Shown: positions 7,510 to 19,200 of the stretch, piece by piece
Layout: each line of letters begins with the position of its first letter
Numbering within the stretch: position 1 is the stretch's first letter
From: Planctomycetaceae bacterium
Lineage (GTDB): Bacteria; Planctomycetota; Planctomycetia; Pirellulales; Pirellulaceae
Direction of reading: 5' to 3'
DNA: 64,000 nt
Assembly (NCBI GenBank): GCA_012729315.1
Contig: JAAYDI010000065.1
Span: forward strand, 1 to 64,000
The notes under the pieces: model-generated
Databases searched by the model: none
What the model was told of the DNA's origin: nothing
Seen by the model: only the letters and a program-made list of their open reading frames with translations
Translations under genes and position numbers: made by a program

Positions 7510-8275
7510 CTCGCAGCGCATCGCGGAGACGCTTGATCGGTGGTTCGCGGGCGGAACTCCTCCGCAGGATTGCTGGCGCGCGGCGCTGGTGCCCCACGCG
7601 GGCTGGATGTACTCCGGCCGCATTGCCGCCCAGGTGCTGGCGCGGGTCCGCATTCCGTCGACGGTGGTGGTCTTCTGTCCCCAGCATCAGGTGGGAGGTG
7701 AGTACTGTGCGGTGGCGCCGTGGGGACGGTGGCTCTATCCCGGAGGGAGTGTCGAAGTCGACGTGGAACTCAGCGCGCAGCTGGCCTCGGAGGTGCCGGG
7801 GTTCCGCGTGGATGGAGGACCGCACCGCCAAGAGCATGCGATTGAAGTCCAACTCCCCCTGCTCGCCCGGTTGGCTCCGGCCAGCCGGCTGGTGGCGGTG
7901 GCCGTCGGGGGCGTCGATCTGGAGCAGATCCATCTGTGTGGCGCGGCGCTGGCGGAAGTCGTCCGCGACCGGCTCGACTCGCTACTGTTCGTGATCTCGA
8001 GCGACATGCATCACTTCGCCTCGGACGCGGACACCCGGCGGCTCGATGCGCTGGCCTTGCAGGCACTCGATGCGCTCGATCCGGATCGCCTCTATGCGAC
8101 GTGTCTCCGGCAGCGGATCTCGATGTGCGGCGTGTTGCCGGCCGCGATCGTGCTGTCTACGTTGCGGCGTCTCGGCGTCCTGCACCGGGGCGAACGGGTC
8201 GCCTACGCGACCAGTGCCGACGTGAGCGGCGATGCGCACCGGGTCGTCGGATATGCGGGGATGCTCTTCGGCTGA
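7439..8275 (+). CDS. MEMO-family protein (AmmeMemoRadiSam system protein B)
   Basis: 278 residues. Tandem ATGs at 7439 and 7442 follow GGAGGGG at 7430-7436; an ATG at 7457 is the alternative. The protein starts NREPAVAGTFYPAD, the MEMO signature, and continues with LVPHAGWMYSG, QEHAIEVQLPLL and SSDMHHF. These carry the histidine/acidic residues that form the dioxygenase-like metal pocket, and VSGDAHRVVGYAG closes it. MEMO proteins resemble extradiol dioxygenases; their bacterial role is unclear. The usual AmmeMemoRadiSam partners (AMMECR1-like and radical-SAM proteins) are not beside it here. Overlaps the metalloprotein gene upstream. Confidence 0.88.
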   Translation: MMGGASMSLANREPAVAGTFYPADSQRIAETLDRWFAGGTPPQDCWRAALVPHAGWMYSGRIAAQVLARVRIPSTVVVFCPQHQVGGEYCAVAPWGRWLYPGGSVEVDVELSAQLASEVPGFRVDGGPHRQEHAIEVQLPLLARLAPASRLVAVAVGGVDLEQIHLCGAALAEVVRDRLDSLLFVISSDMHHFASDADTRRLDALALQALDALDPDRLYATCLRQRISMCGVLPAAIVLSTLRRLGVLHRGERVAYATSADVSGDAHRVVGYAGMLFG

Positions 8276-8315
8276 TCCAACGCCGCGACCCGTGCGGCCG
8301 TGCCGCGGGCGCCGT

Positions 8316-9287
8316 TCATTCCCCGGCGAGAATCAGATCGAGTCGCCGGCTCTGTTCGGCGAGCGACAGGCCGCCGGAGCCTTCGATGGTGAGCCAACCG
8401 TCGTAGCCGATCTGATCGAGCGCACGCATCACGGACGGCCAGTTCACGTCGCCGTCGCGGATGTCGACGAACTCGCCGCCCCCGGGCGCGGCGCGATCCA
8501 CTTTGAAATCCTTCACGTGCAGCTTCACGATCGTCTTGCCCAGCGCCTCGATCCAGGCCTCGGGCGACGCGTATTTCACGTGGTTGCCGATATCGAAGTA
8601 GGACTGAATCCACGGGGTCTGGAACGAACGCACGAAATGCGCGAACAGTGCGGGGAGGACCCACAGGTTGCTCCACACATTCTCCAGAGCGATCACCACT
8701 CCCGTCTGCTCGGCTGTCGGGATCAGCTGTTCCAGCGCCTGGCGCGCCATGTCGATGGCCTCGTTATGCGCCTGCAGGTAGCCGGTGTACGGCTCGTTGT
8801 CGCCGGCCACCACGCGCGTCAGGTGCCCGGTCCGGTCGTCAAACTCGATGTCGAACTCCTCGGGCTTGGGCAGCGCGACCTGGGCCAGCAGCCGGCAGGG
8901 GACCAGTAACAAAGCGTCCGCGCCATAGCCCTGGCAGGCGCGCAGCGCGGTCTTGACCGAGTCGATATCCTGCGTGACCTTGTCGGCCGTCGGGCTGTTG
9001 AAATCGGTCCAGCCGCGCAACACGCTGTGGATCCGCATGCCGAATTCGGCGGCCAGCTGCTGGTCTTTGGCCGCGGCCTCCGGCGTGCATTCCCAGACGG
9101 TCGATTCCAGGCCGTCGAACCCGGCCGCCTGATGCTGTTCGAATGTCTCCCGCGATGGGACGCCGATCAGGGACTTCTTGCGCCGGAAACTGGTCGGCGC
9201 TGCACCGAGTTGCCGCGCGGCCAGCAGGCCGGCGCCCGCTGCGGCGGCTGTCGTCAGGAAATTGCGGCGTGTCCAGGTCTGTTGCAT
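8316..9287 (-). CDS. Tat-exported sugar-phosphate isomerase/epimerase-like TIM barrel
   Basis: 323 residues; ATG at 9285-9287 preceded by GGAG. The N-terminus has a twin-arginine signal (TRRNFLTTAAAAGAG) with a hydrophobic core and an Ala-rich cleavage region, so it is probably exported folded. The rest fits the xylose-isomerase-like TIM barrel (AP endonuclease family 2): ALENVWSN, SYFDIGNHVKY, KLHVKDF and LTIEGSGG carry the Glu/Asp/His metal ligands expected. Planctomycetes carry many such exported barrels in carbohydrate metabolism; the substrate cannot be told. It converges with the MEMO gene over a 40-bp gap. Confidence 0.85.
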   Translation of the reverse strand: MQQTWTRRNFLTTAAAAGAGLLAARQLGAAPTSFRRKKSLIGVPSRETFEQHQAAGFDGLESTVWECTPEAAAKDQQLAAEFGMRIHSVLRGWTDFNSPTADKVTQDIDSVKTALRACQGYGADALLLVPCRLLAQVALPKPEEFDIEFDDRTGHLTRVVAGDNEPYTGYLQAHNEAIDMARQALEQLIPTAEQTGVVIALENVWSNLWVLPALFAHFVRSFQTPWIQSYFDIGNHVKYASPEAWIEALGKTIVKLHVKDFKVDRAAPGGGEFVDIRDGDVNWPSVMRALDQIGYDGWLTIEGSGGLSLAEQSRRLDLILAGE

Positions 9288-9648
9288 GGGAGGTCTCCAG
9301 GACCGAGGTGTGGTCAGGGATCGCTGGCTGGCTGCGCAGGTCCGCATCGCGCGGCGCGCTGCGGCCGTATCACGGCCCTATCAGTATGCGGGCGGGGCGC
9401 GACGGAGTCAATTCAGGCACCGCAACATCCGGGTCTTCTTTTTTCCGAGGTGCGGGGTTGCGGTGCGTTTTGGTGATTTGATCAGGGAGGAAGGGTTCCG
9501 CAGCGCGACGTGCCACCGGTGGACCGGGTCGCAGTGGACGCGGGACCGTGCGCCGTGGGCTGGGGTGGACACGCGTGGATGACACGTGCCGTGGCCCGCC
9601 GTTGCGCGCTGGTGTGGGCTGGATCCGGGCAGGCCTGGCAAGGCGATC

Positions 9649-10170
9649 ATGCGTCCGACGTTCGTGCGGCTTTGTGAACAGACGATTCGGCGCGTGGCGG
9701 CCCGGTATTGGCTGCCGCCGCAGGACTGGGAGGACTTCGCGCAGAATGCCTGGCTGGACGTCCTCACGGCGCTGGCACGCGGCCGCTATGATCCGCGCCA
9801 CGGCCGGCTGGAGAACTGGCTCTACGTCGTGGTGCGCAACAGCGCGGTCAGTTTCCTGCGCCGCCGGTGGCGCGAGACACGGGCGGCCGAACCCTACCCG
9901 CTCGAACTCCTGCCAGGCCGCGTCACCGAAGAGCCGACTCACCGGCTGGAATGCAGCGGACGCATCGAAGCCGTGCGCGGCGCGCTCCAGCTGCTCGCCA
10001 CACATATCTCGCCGACGTCGTGGGCCGTGTTCCGCATGCGGCAACTGGAGCAGGCGAGCATCGCGGACGTGGCGCTGCAGTTGGGACTCTCGCCCGGCCA
10101 GGTCCGCACGTACGACCATCGGGCGCGCCGCAAGCTGGCCGCCATCCTGGCCCGCCACGGCTGGTCGTGA
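9649..10170 (+). CDS. ECF-like RNA polymerase sigma factor
   Basis: 173 residues from the ATG at 9649. Region 2 is visible as DWEDFAQNAWLDVLTAL followed by GRLENWLYVVVRNSAVSFLR, the -10-recognition and core-binding helices. Region 4 is the helix-turn-helix QASIADVALQLGLSPGQVRT followed by a basic helix. The lengths match ECF-type sigma factors of planctomycetes. No anti-sigma gene follows; instead the giant RHS gene begins 116 bp downstream on the same strand, raising the possibility that the sigma factor controls it. That link is only positional. Confidence 0.85.
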   Translation: MRPTFVRLCEQTIRRVAARYWLPPQDWEDFAQNAWLDVLTALARGRYDPRHGRLENWLYVVVRNSAVSFLRRRWRETRAAEPYPLELLPGRVTEEPTHRLECSGRIEAVRGALQLLATHISPTSWAVFRMRQLEQASIADVALQLGLSPGQVRTYDHRARRKLAAILARHGWS

Positions 10171-10286
10171 CCGCGATTTTCCGCGTAACACGGCGCTCGT
10201 TCTCGCGATTGTCTCTGTAGTGGGCCTTCACATTGCACGAACAACGGGCGGTTGGCAATCACGGCTGGTAGTCACGGAGGAGTCGC

Positions 10287-13200
10287 ATGTCTTGGTGGGG
10301 AATGTTTCGCGGGCCGGGGCGGCAGCGCCGGTCCCGGCGCGTCCGACCCGGCGCACGCCGGGCGCAGCGCATGTGCCGGTTGGAATCGCTCGAACCGCGC
10401 CAGATGCTGACCATCAGCGTGGTTCAGCCCATGGGTCAGCTCGAGACGCAGGAGGACGGGCCGGATACATGGATCGATCTGCGGACGGTTTTCGAGTCGG
10501 ATCTGGATCAGTCGCTGACATACGAGCTGGTGGCGAACACCAACCCCACGTTGGCGGAGGCCACGGTCGAAGCCTGGGCGCTGCGCGTGCGCCATGCTGC
10601 TGACCAGTCGGGGTCGGCCCGCATTTCGGTGCGGGCACGTGGCCAGAGCGATGGGCAGACGGCCGTCGACACGCTGTGCCTGACCACCCGCCCCGTCAAC
10701 GACTGGCCGGTACTGCGCTCGGGACTGCCGGAAATCACGCTCAGCGAAGGGGGAACCGCCACGCTCGACTTGACCGCGTATTTCGAGGATGTCGAGGATG
10801 CGGCCGAGGACCTGTGGTATTCGGCCTGTGCGTTCGACGCCAGCCAGTTGGTCAACCCGATCCAGCAGTCCCGCGTGGAGCACGGGACGCTGTATCTCAC
10901 GGCGAGCGCCGACATGTACGGCTATGCGCAATACGCCATCTCGGCCACCGACCACGCGAACGCGACGGTTTCGGCCACGCTGTTCGTGTATGTCGAGCCA
11001 GTGAACGATCTGCCGCTGGCCCGGCAGATGCCCGATCGCTCGCACCGGCTGCCGACCACTGCCACATCTTCCCCCGTGGTGCTTGATCTGTGGTTCCAGC
11101 ACATTTGCGACGGCACGACGTACCCGTACTTCGAAGATGTCGAGGACGGGTCGTATCTGAGTTTCAGCGTGAGCGTGGATGATCCGCGTGTCTTTCAGAC
11201 TCCGCCCACGGTGGATGCCGACAGCTTTCTGGTGTACTGCCCGACTTCCGAGCCGGGCTTCTACGGCTCGGCTGTCGTGACGATTACCGCGCGCGATCAA
11301 GAAGGGGCTGTTGCACGGCTGGCCGACGGCCGGCTGCCCACCTTCCGGATCCAGGTGGACAATCGGGGCGTCGGGTACGGCCCGACGCCTCCGCCCCTGT
11401 GTCCCCCGGGCCCGTGTCCCCCGGGCCCGGCGTCTGCCGCGACCGCCACTGTCGCCGGGACCGGTACGTCTGAGCCCGTCGAGAGCCCTGCTGTCACTCC
11501 GCTCGTTTCCCTGCCGCTGTCCCCGACATACTCCGCCGGGGTCGATCTGCAGGTCCTGTTCCCGCGCATCGCGGAGGCTGACGAAACGTCGCCGGGTGCC
11601 CTGGTGGCGCTGAACGATGATTTCGACGAAGGGAATCTGGGGACCACGACAATCCTGGTGGGGCCGTATCAGAGAGAGGTGCAGGTGCTCACAAAGGTGC
11701 CGGACAACCAGCCGGTCCGGATCGGGCAGCAGGGGCGGCAGCACGCGATCCGCACGAAATGGCAGTGGTGGTGGAAGGATCTCTCTGGCGATCCTTCGGT
11801 GGCCTGGTGCGACCACGAGGTGCGGCTGGCGCAGGCCGTCGTCACCGGCCCGGGCCGGTTGCAGTTCGACGTTCCGGCCGGTATTCGTCTGTGGATCCCC
11901 GCCACGGCGCTCTATGGGAGCCAGGCGTTCACGCACAACCCCAATATCGCACGACACGGCACCCGCTGGATCGAGGTCCGGCCCGGACAAGACTACCGGG
12001 TCGACGACCCGAACGCCGCCAGTTTCGGTGCGGCGCTGGGGACCACCGTGCCGCTGGCGATCGAAGGCGTGGCCACCGCGGCCGGCGATATCGTCGCCCG
12101 CTTCACCCCGATCGGAACCAGCCAAGCGGTCTGTGACACGGTCCGCGTGACCGTCGTGAGCGTCGACCTGGATATTGACTCCGACAATTCGAACGGGTTG
12201 CAGTTACCCGACCGTTCGGCCGCTGAGGATCTACTGGAAGACCAGGCTCGTTACGGGGGCAAGCGGCTGGTGGTGAACGCTGACGATGCCGACCGCGACA
12301 ACGTGCCCGACCTGCTCGACGGGTTCAACCTCGACGCGCGGACCGGCCCCGGCCCCGCGACGCCCGCCGACGACCAGGTCGACCTGGCACCAGGTGTCGG
12401 ATTCGTGCCGCTGGTCGTCGAACTGCCGTCGAATATCGATTTCGAGCAGGCCCTGGTGCGTTTTCACTATTCGGCATCAATACCGGAACACGCCACGATC
12501 GCGGCCGACCACAGCCGGACGATCGCCCCCGGCGGATTGCGGCTGTGGACGGTCGACGAACATGTCCCGCGCAGTCCGTCCGCCATCGACGACCCTGCCG
12601 GACCAGGCCATTTCATCGCCCCCGGCTTGCTTGCCCCGAGTAGTGGATACGTTGATCCCGCAATCGCCGACGGCACGTATACGGTGAGCCAACTGAGTGG
12701 AGACGCAGCGGACGGCCAGTTCACGATCTATCTGGAAGGTGTGGAGACCGGCCTGTATGAGATCAGCATCGAGGTGGACGCGGATGGGGTCGTGCTCGAC
12801 AACCGTACCGGGCGCGGCCTGTTCGGCGGCGTCTGCGTGCGCGACTCTGTGTGGGTGTCGGTGGAGAGTGAAGTCACCGTGTCAGTGGTCAACGCGGTGG
12901 GCGCTGAGTCGAGCAATACCGAGCAGGTCGATACGGTGCAGTTTGAAGTGAGTCGGGGGCAGTACGGCGAGCGATATCCCACGATCGTGTTCTATCGGCT
13001 GTACACCGAGTCCTCGACGCTCGGCACCGCCACCGATCCGTCGGTCGATGGGGCGCGGGCCGACTATTGGGTGTCCCACCGTTCTGCGGTGTCCTACACG
13101 GGGCTCTGCGACGACCCGTACACACAGATCGGATGGACGGTCATTCCCAGCTACAGCCACTCGGCCACCATCACTGTCGTGCCTACAGACGATGCGGAAG

Positions 13201-16200
13201 TCGAGTGGGATGAGTCGGTGGGGATCGAGCTGTTGGAATGGGATGAGTACCGGGCGCTGCACGATCAGATCCTGCACGCGACGCCGAACGATGGACTGCC
13301 TCTGGGAAGGGGCCTTCCGTTGCTCACGGTCTACAAGTCGTTCTACCGGTTGAAGGTCGACGCGCAACAGCAGGTGGTGGGCCACACGGCGCAGGCCACG
13401 CTGTTGGACAATGACGCGCTCGCCTGCCGCGTCGTGCAACGGCCCGATGCAGAGATGGTGCAGGAGTCCGTGGCGGCCATCCGGCAAGGGCTGCTCGACG
13501 TTGCGCTGCACGACGGAACGGCACAGATCGTGCTGCCCGAATGGGGGCCGACCTACCGTGAGTCTGACCAGCTGCTCCCCCTGGCGGAACTGGTACTGCA
13601 GTTGCCGGCCAGCGACCAACCCATCTCCCGGCTCACCGGCCTCTACACGGTGGCCGGGTATGCCGGGGAGACGGTGGAGTTCGCTGTGGACAACCTGCCG
13701 TCCTATCTGGACGCCAATCCGCTGCGCGAGCTGCGACTGATTGTGATCGGGCCGGCGGCGCTGAGTGGGAAGCTGACCACCGGTCACTACGACGGCGACG
13801 TGGTGCTGACCGCATACACCGACGATACCGCGTTTACCCGCACGGTGCGTGCGAGCCTGGAAGTCATCAACCGCGTGGACGGCGCGCTGGGCAGTAACGA
13901 GTTCGGAAACCGCTGGTGGCTGGATGAACTCGACTGCGTGGTGCCCGGCGATGGGATCACGGGGCCCGGCCCGACGGCCGTATCACGGCTGGGGCCGGTC
14001 GGAGCGCGGACCGAAGCGGGTATCGCCCTGGTGCGCGGCGACCATACGACAACCTGGTTCGTTGCTCCGAAGGTGGCTCCCGGCGCAGTCGTGGAGATCG
14101 ACGATGCGCGCGCCGGTCGCGTGACGTTCAGCGATCCGGTCTACTGGGTCGGCAAGTCTGGCGAGAAATCGCCAGTCGTGGTGAGCGCACCCCCGTACCG
14201 CTCGTCGACGGCCGGGCTGGAGCAGCGTGAGGTGTATGTGGGCTGGCATTTCCCGGACCTGCAACCGGGGCATATGTACCAGCTGTACGTAGACTGGGAT
14301 GCGGCGCCGCATCACGCTTCGAACGCTGTGTATACCATCCACGGCGCCCAGCCGGTGGCGGGCGGCACCACCACCGTCTGTGTCGACCAGCGGTTCGTGC
14401 CTGGCGAACAGGGGATGGCAGGGCGATCGTGGCGCAGTCTGGGGTTCTTTGCCGTCGCCTCGGCCGACGACGAACTGGAGGTGCGGCTGACCACGTTGGT
14501 CGAACCGGGACGCTTCGTGGACGGAACGGTCTCGGCCGGCGCGGTTATGCTGGTCGACCGGTGGGAACTCCCCTCACCCGCAGCCTCCCCCGCGCGGCTG
14601 GAGATCGACCCGGAATCGGGCGCCATACGGCTGCTGACGAAGGCCGGGGAACGGCGCGAATTCAGCGCCGATACGGGCCTGCTCAAGTCACGGAAGGACC
14701 GGAACGGGAACCGCACCGCGTACCGCTACGTCGACGCCGACCGCGACGGGCGGTCGGACGAACTGGACAGTATCACACGTCAGGGAGGGCTGGTCACCAG
14801 GTTCCGCTATACGGCTGGCAAGCTGGTTTCCATCACAGACTTCGCCGGCCGGGTGACCCGATGGAGCATTGTTGGCGGCCTGGTCCAGTCGGTGACAGCC
14901 CCCGCGCCGGGGTCCGGAATGACCACACCCCGCTATAGGTTTCGGTATGCCCCCGACGGTCTGCTCACCCAGATGAATAACCCTCGCGGGTACTTGACGC
15001 GGATCGCGCGTGATGTGCGGACGCAGCGCGTGACGTGCGTGATCAACCCGGACAATTGCAACTGGTCCATCGGCGGGTATCTGGTGGATGGCAGCGACGG
15101 CGCGCTGCGGCTGCCTGCCAGCGCTCACATCGGCGCGCTGTCCGTGGCCTGTGCCGGACTGGTCGAACCGCGTGCCACGTACGTGGACCCGCGCGGGAAT
15201 GTCTGGGAGTACCAGATGGATCGCTTCGGACTGCTGACTGCCGAAGCCCGCCCGGCTGTTCCCGGTTCGCCCCAGAAGGATGTGTGGCGGTGGATGCGCG
15301 ACGAGCGCGGGTTGCCTCGGGTGATGATTGAACCGCCGGGGGGCGGTGGCGACCTGCCGTTACCCGCGATCCGGACGCGGCAGTTCTTCAACGCCGCCGG
15401 CGATCTGGTCAGACGGATCTTCGCCGACGGTACCTATGAGGAGTGGTATTACGAACCCGTGTTTCATCAGGTGCGTGACCACAGCGACAGGTTGGGGCAC
15501 CGCACGGGCTACGTGCGCGATGCATGCGGAAACGTGGTGCTGCAGAAAGAGTACGCCATGCAGTATGATGGGACGCCCGATCGCTACACACGCTATACGT
15601 ACTCGGCGCCCCCTACGAACATCAACGCGCTTCCCGGCGGTCTGCTCACCCGCGTCGTCATCGCAGCCGACTCGCCTGCGGCGGTGACCACCGTGCAGGA
15701 GTACTACACGAGTGGGCGTCAGGTGGGCCTGGTCCGCGCCATCCGTACGGCGGTGGGCGCAGCGGACCCGGATGTAACCGGTACCACCGTGCTGACCTAC
15801 GACCAGCGGCGAAACCTCATCACCCGGACCGATCCGCTGGGGCGCGTGACCAGGTTCACGTACGACGTTCTCGGCCGGTTGATCATGCGGCAGGATCCGT
15901 CCCCCGAAACCGGCGATCATGCAGCGCCCGTGACAACGTATCTCTATGATGCGGCGGGCAACGTCACGCTTACCGTCGATCCGGCCGGAGTCCGGACGTT
16001 GCAGGCCTATGATGCGCTGAACCGGTTGTACATCTCCCGCACGATCGGGTCCGACGGGACTTCCAGCACGAGCCAGACCGAGCTTATTACGCGGTACGGT
16101 TACGACGCCAGCGGGAATCTGATCCGGCAGACGGACCCTTTGAACCGGAGAATTGAGTATGTGTACGACGCGCGCAATCAGAACACTGCAATCAAGCACT

Positions 16201-19200
16201 CCGGGCCGCGACCGACCGGCCTGCCGGCACCCCCCGAGTCTGTCGCAGGTCAGGCGGCCACGTTCTACGACTACGACACGCTCGGCAACCTGCGGTCCGT
16301 GACGGACGCCAGCGGCGCGACGACCAGCTACGCCTATGACCGGTGGGGCCGCATGATCCGCGAGACTGCGCCGGCACCCGGGACGGGGCAGCACGCCGCG
16401 CCGGTCTCGCACCACGTCTACGACGCCGTCGGGCATTTGGTGGAGGTGCGCGAGAGCGGTGTGAACGGGTGGCGCGTGACCAGTTATACCTGGGACAGCC
16501 TGGGACGCCTGATCCGTGAAGTTCAGCCGGCGGACCAGACGGGCCGGCGCTCGGAAACCGGCTATACCTACGACGCGCGCGACAACGTGCTCACCGAGAC
16601 GCGGCCGGATAGGCTGACGGTGGAGTACCAGTACGATCTGCAGGACCGTGTGTGCCGCATCACATCGCCCGATCCGGATGGGGCAGCGCCGCTTGGTCGC
16701 CAGATCATCGCGCGCCAATACAACCTGGATGGCACGTTACGCACAGAACAGCAGTGGAACGCGGCCGAACCGGCCGCCGTGCTCGTTACATCCTACAGCT
16801 ACGATCAGCTCGGCCGGCTCACGCGCGTCACGCAAATGGACCCGGATGGGTGCGGGCCGTTGGTGGCGCCGGAAACAACCTATCACTATGACGTCGTGGG
16901 GAATCAGGTGCAGGAGTGCCAGCATCTCGATCAGGGCCGCGTGCTGGTCCGGAAAACCTCCTACGACGGACTGAGCCGGCCGTGGAAGACCGTCGAGAGC
17001 ACAGTGGGAAACGCGGTGCGCGAAGAAATCACAACATATGATCGTGGCGGTCAGGTCGTCCAACGGCAAGTCGGGGTCGGCGATGGAACGGCGACGGTTG
17101 TCTACCGGCAGACTGACTACGCGTACGATGAGCTGGGGCGTCTGGTGATGCAGGCGGATCCGCTCCCCGCCGCCGAGGCGACGCGGCCGGTGACGTATTA
17201 CTACTACGACGCCGTGGGGAATCTGCGTTTCGTTCGCGACCCGGCCGGGTGCTGGACCGAATACGAGTTTGACAGGCTGGGACGCCTGGTCATGGTGGCC
17301 AAGCCTGCGGTCGAGGGTATGGGAACGGCTGTCACACGGTTCGAGTACGCCGTTACGGGTGCCGTTACATCGGTCGTTGATCCGCTGGGGCGGCGCACCA
17401 GCTATGTGCGTGACGACTTCGGGCGGGAACTGCTGCGCCGACTGCCCTCCATTGGCGGCCAAGTGCCAGAAGTGCGAACCGACTACGACGTGATGGGGAA
17501 CGTGATCGGCAGGTATACCAGCGACGGTCATGTGACGCTGGTGGCCTACGACGCGTTCCGCCGGCTGGTCTCAGTGATGGAAGACGGCGTCAAACGCAGG
17601 TACACGTATGACCCGCTGGGAAGGCTGGCCAGCGAGACGGACGTGGCGGGCCGGTCGACACATTACGGCTACGATCTGCTCGGACGCCAGACTTCAGTGC
17701 AACGGCCGTCGCCGGCCGGAGAGGAACCGTTCAGCCAGACGCGGGACGACCGCCAGGCGGAGTTGGTCGGCGATTGGCAGGTGGTGCCTGGTGGTTTCGA
17801 GCAGTCGCAGCAAGTGGCGGCGGCCGAGGCGGCCAACCCGGTGCGTGCCACCTGGTCGTTCACCGGGTTGACAGCCGGACGCACGTATGAAGTGCTGGCC
17901 ACCTGGGAGCCCGACCCCGGCCACGCGCCCGACGTCGCGTTTCAGATCTGCGACTCGACCGGACCGCTCGCCCCGCCAGTTGTCGTGGACCAGCAGCAGA
18001 TTGCCGCGGATGTGCTGGCCGGCCACCGCGCCTGGCAGCGGTTGGCCGTCGTGACTGTCGCGAGTGACACGTTGTCGGTGCAGCTGGCGCCGGGGGCCGG
18101 CAGCGGAAACGTGGTGGCTGACGCCGTCCGGGTCATCGAGTTGTGCGGCACGACCTACACCACCTATGATCTGGCTGGCAATATCGTGTCACAGACAGAT
18201 GGATTGGGCCATACCACACGGTACACATACGACGAACAGTCGCACCAGACCAGCATCACCGATGCCAATGGAGACACGACACGGTTCACGTACGATCCGT
18301 GGGGCCGGCTGGCGGCAGTTGTCGATCCGCTGGGAAATGCCACGACCTACGGCTATGATGCGCTGGATCGGTTGACCCAGGAGTGTGTCGAGTGGCAGGG
18401 GGCCAGCTACACGACCTCCTATCAGTACGATGTGCGGGGTCAACTGCAGCGGGTCGTCGATCGCCTGGGACGCACGCGTCTGTTCCACTACGACGCGCTG
18501 GGCCAGTTGCGGGAGGAGATCTGGTACGAGAACGCAGCCGATGCAGCTGGGGACGTGGACCGCGTGAACACGATCGCGCACAGCTATGATCTGGCCGGCA
18601 GGCTGGTGGCTGTGCGCGATGGCACGAGCATTTACAGCTTCACGTACGATGTGTTGGATCGCGAAGTGGCGGTGATCGCTGACCTGCCGGGCACGCCGGC
18701 GGTGGTGCTGGCCACGGACTACGAGGGACACGACCAGCGCCCGTCCCGCGTGACGGCGTGGGTCGGGGCGGCACAGGATTTCGAAACCCGTTTCACGTAC
18801 GATGCGCACGGCTGGCTGCGCCGGCTCGAACAGACCGGGCCGGGCGTAGCGGACAAGCGGGTCGACTTCCGCTACACTCCAGCCGGCCAGTTTGCGCGTT
18901 GCGAGCGATATGAGGGGCTGTTGGGCGACCAACTGGTGGCGGCGTCGGTCTATACGTACGATGGCCAGGGACGCATGACGGGCCTGATGCATCAGCGGGA
19001 GGACAGCCAGTTGGCCGGATATCAATGGGTGTTGGATCCTGCCGGTCGTGTCGCGCAGTGCGTCTCCGTGCGGGACGGTGTGGCGACCTACCAGTACGAC
19101 GCGCGCGGACAACTGCTGCACGCCGACTACACCAGCCAACCGGACGAATCCTACGCCTATGACGCCAACGGCAATCGCGTGGCGGACGGCAGCACGGTGG

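Noticed and set aside
10272-12125. 617-codon minus frame opposite the RHS gene start
   Set aside because: Shadow of the RHS gene; no ribosome-binding site and no recognisable domain.
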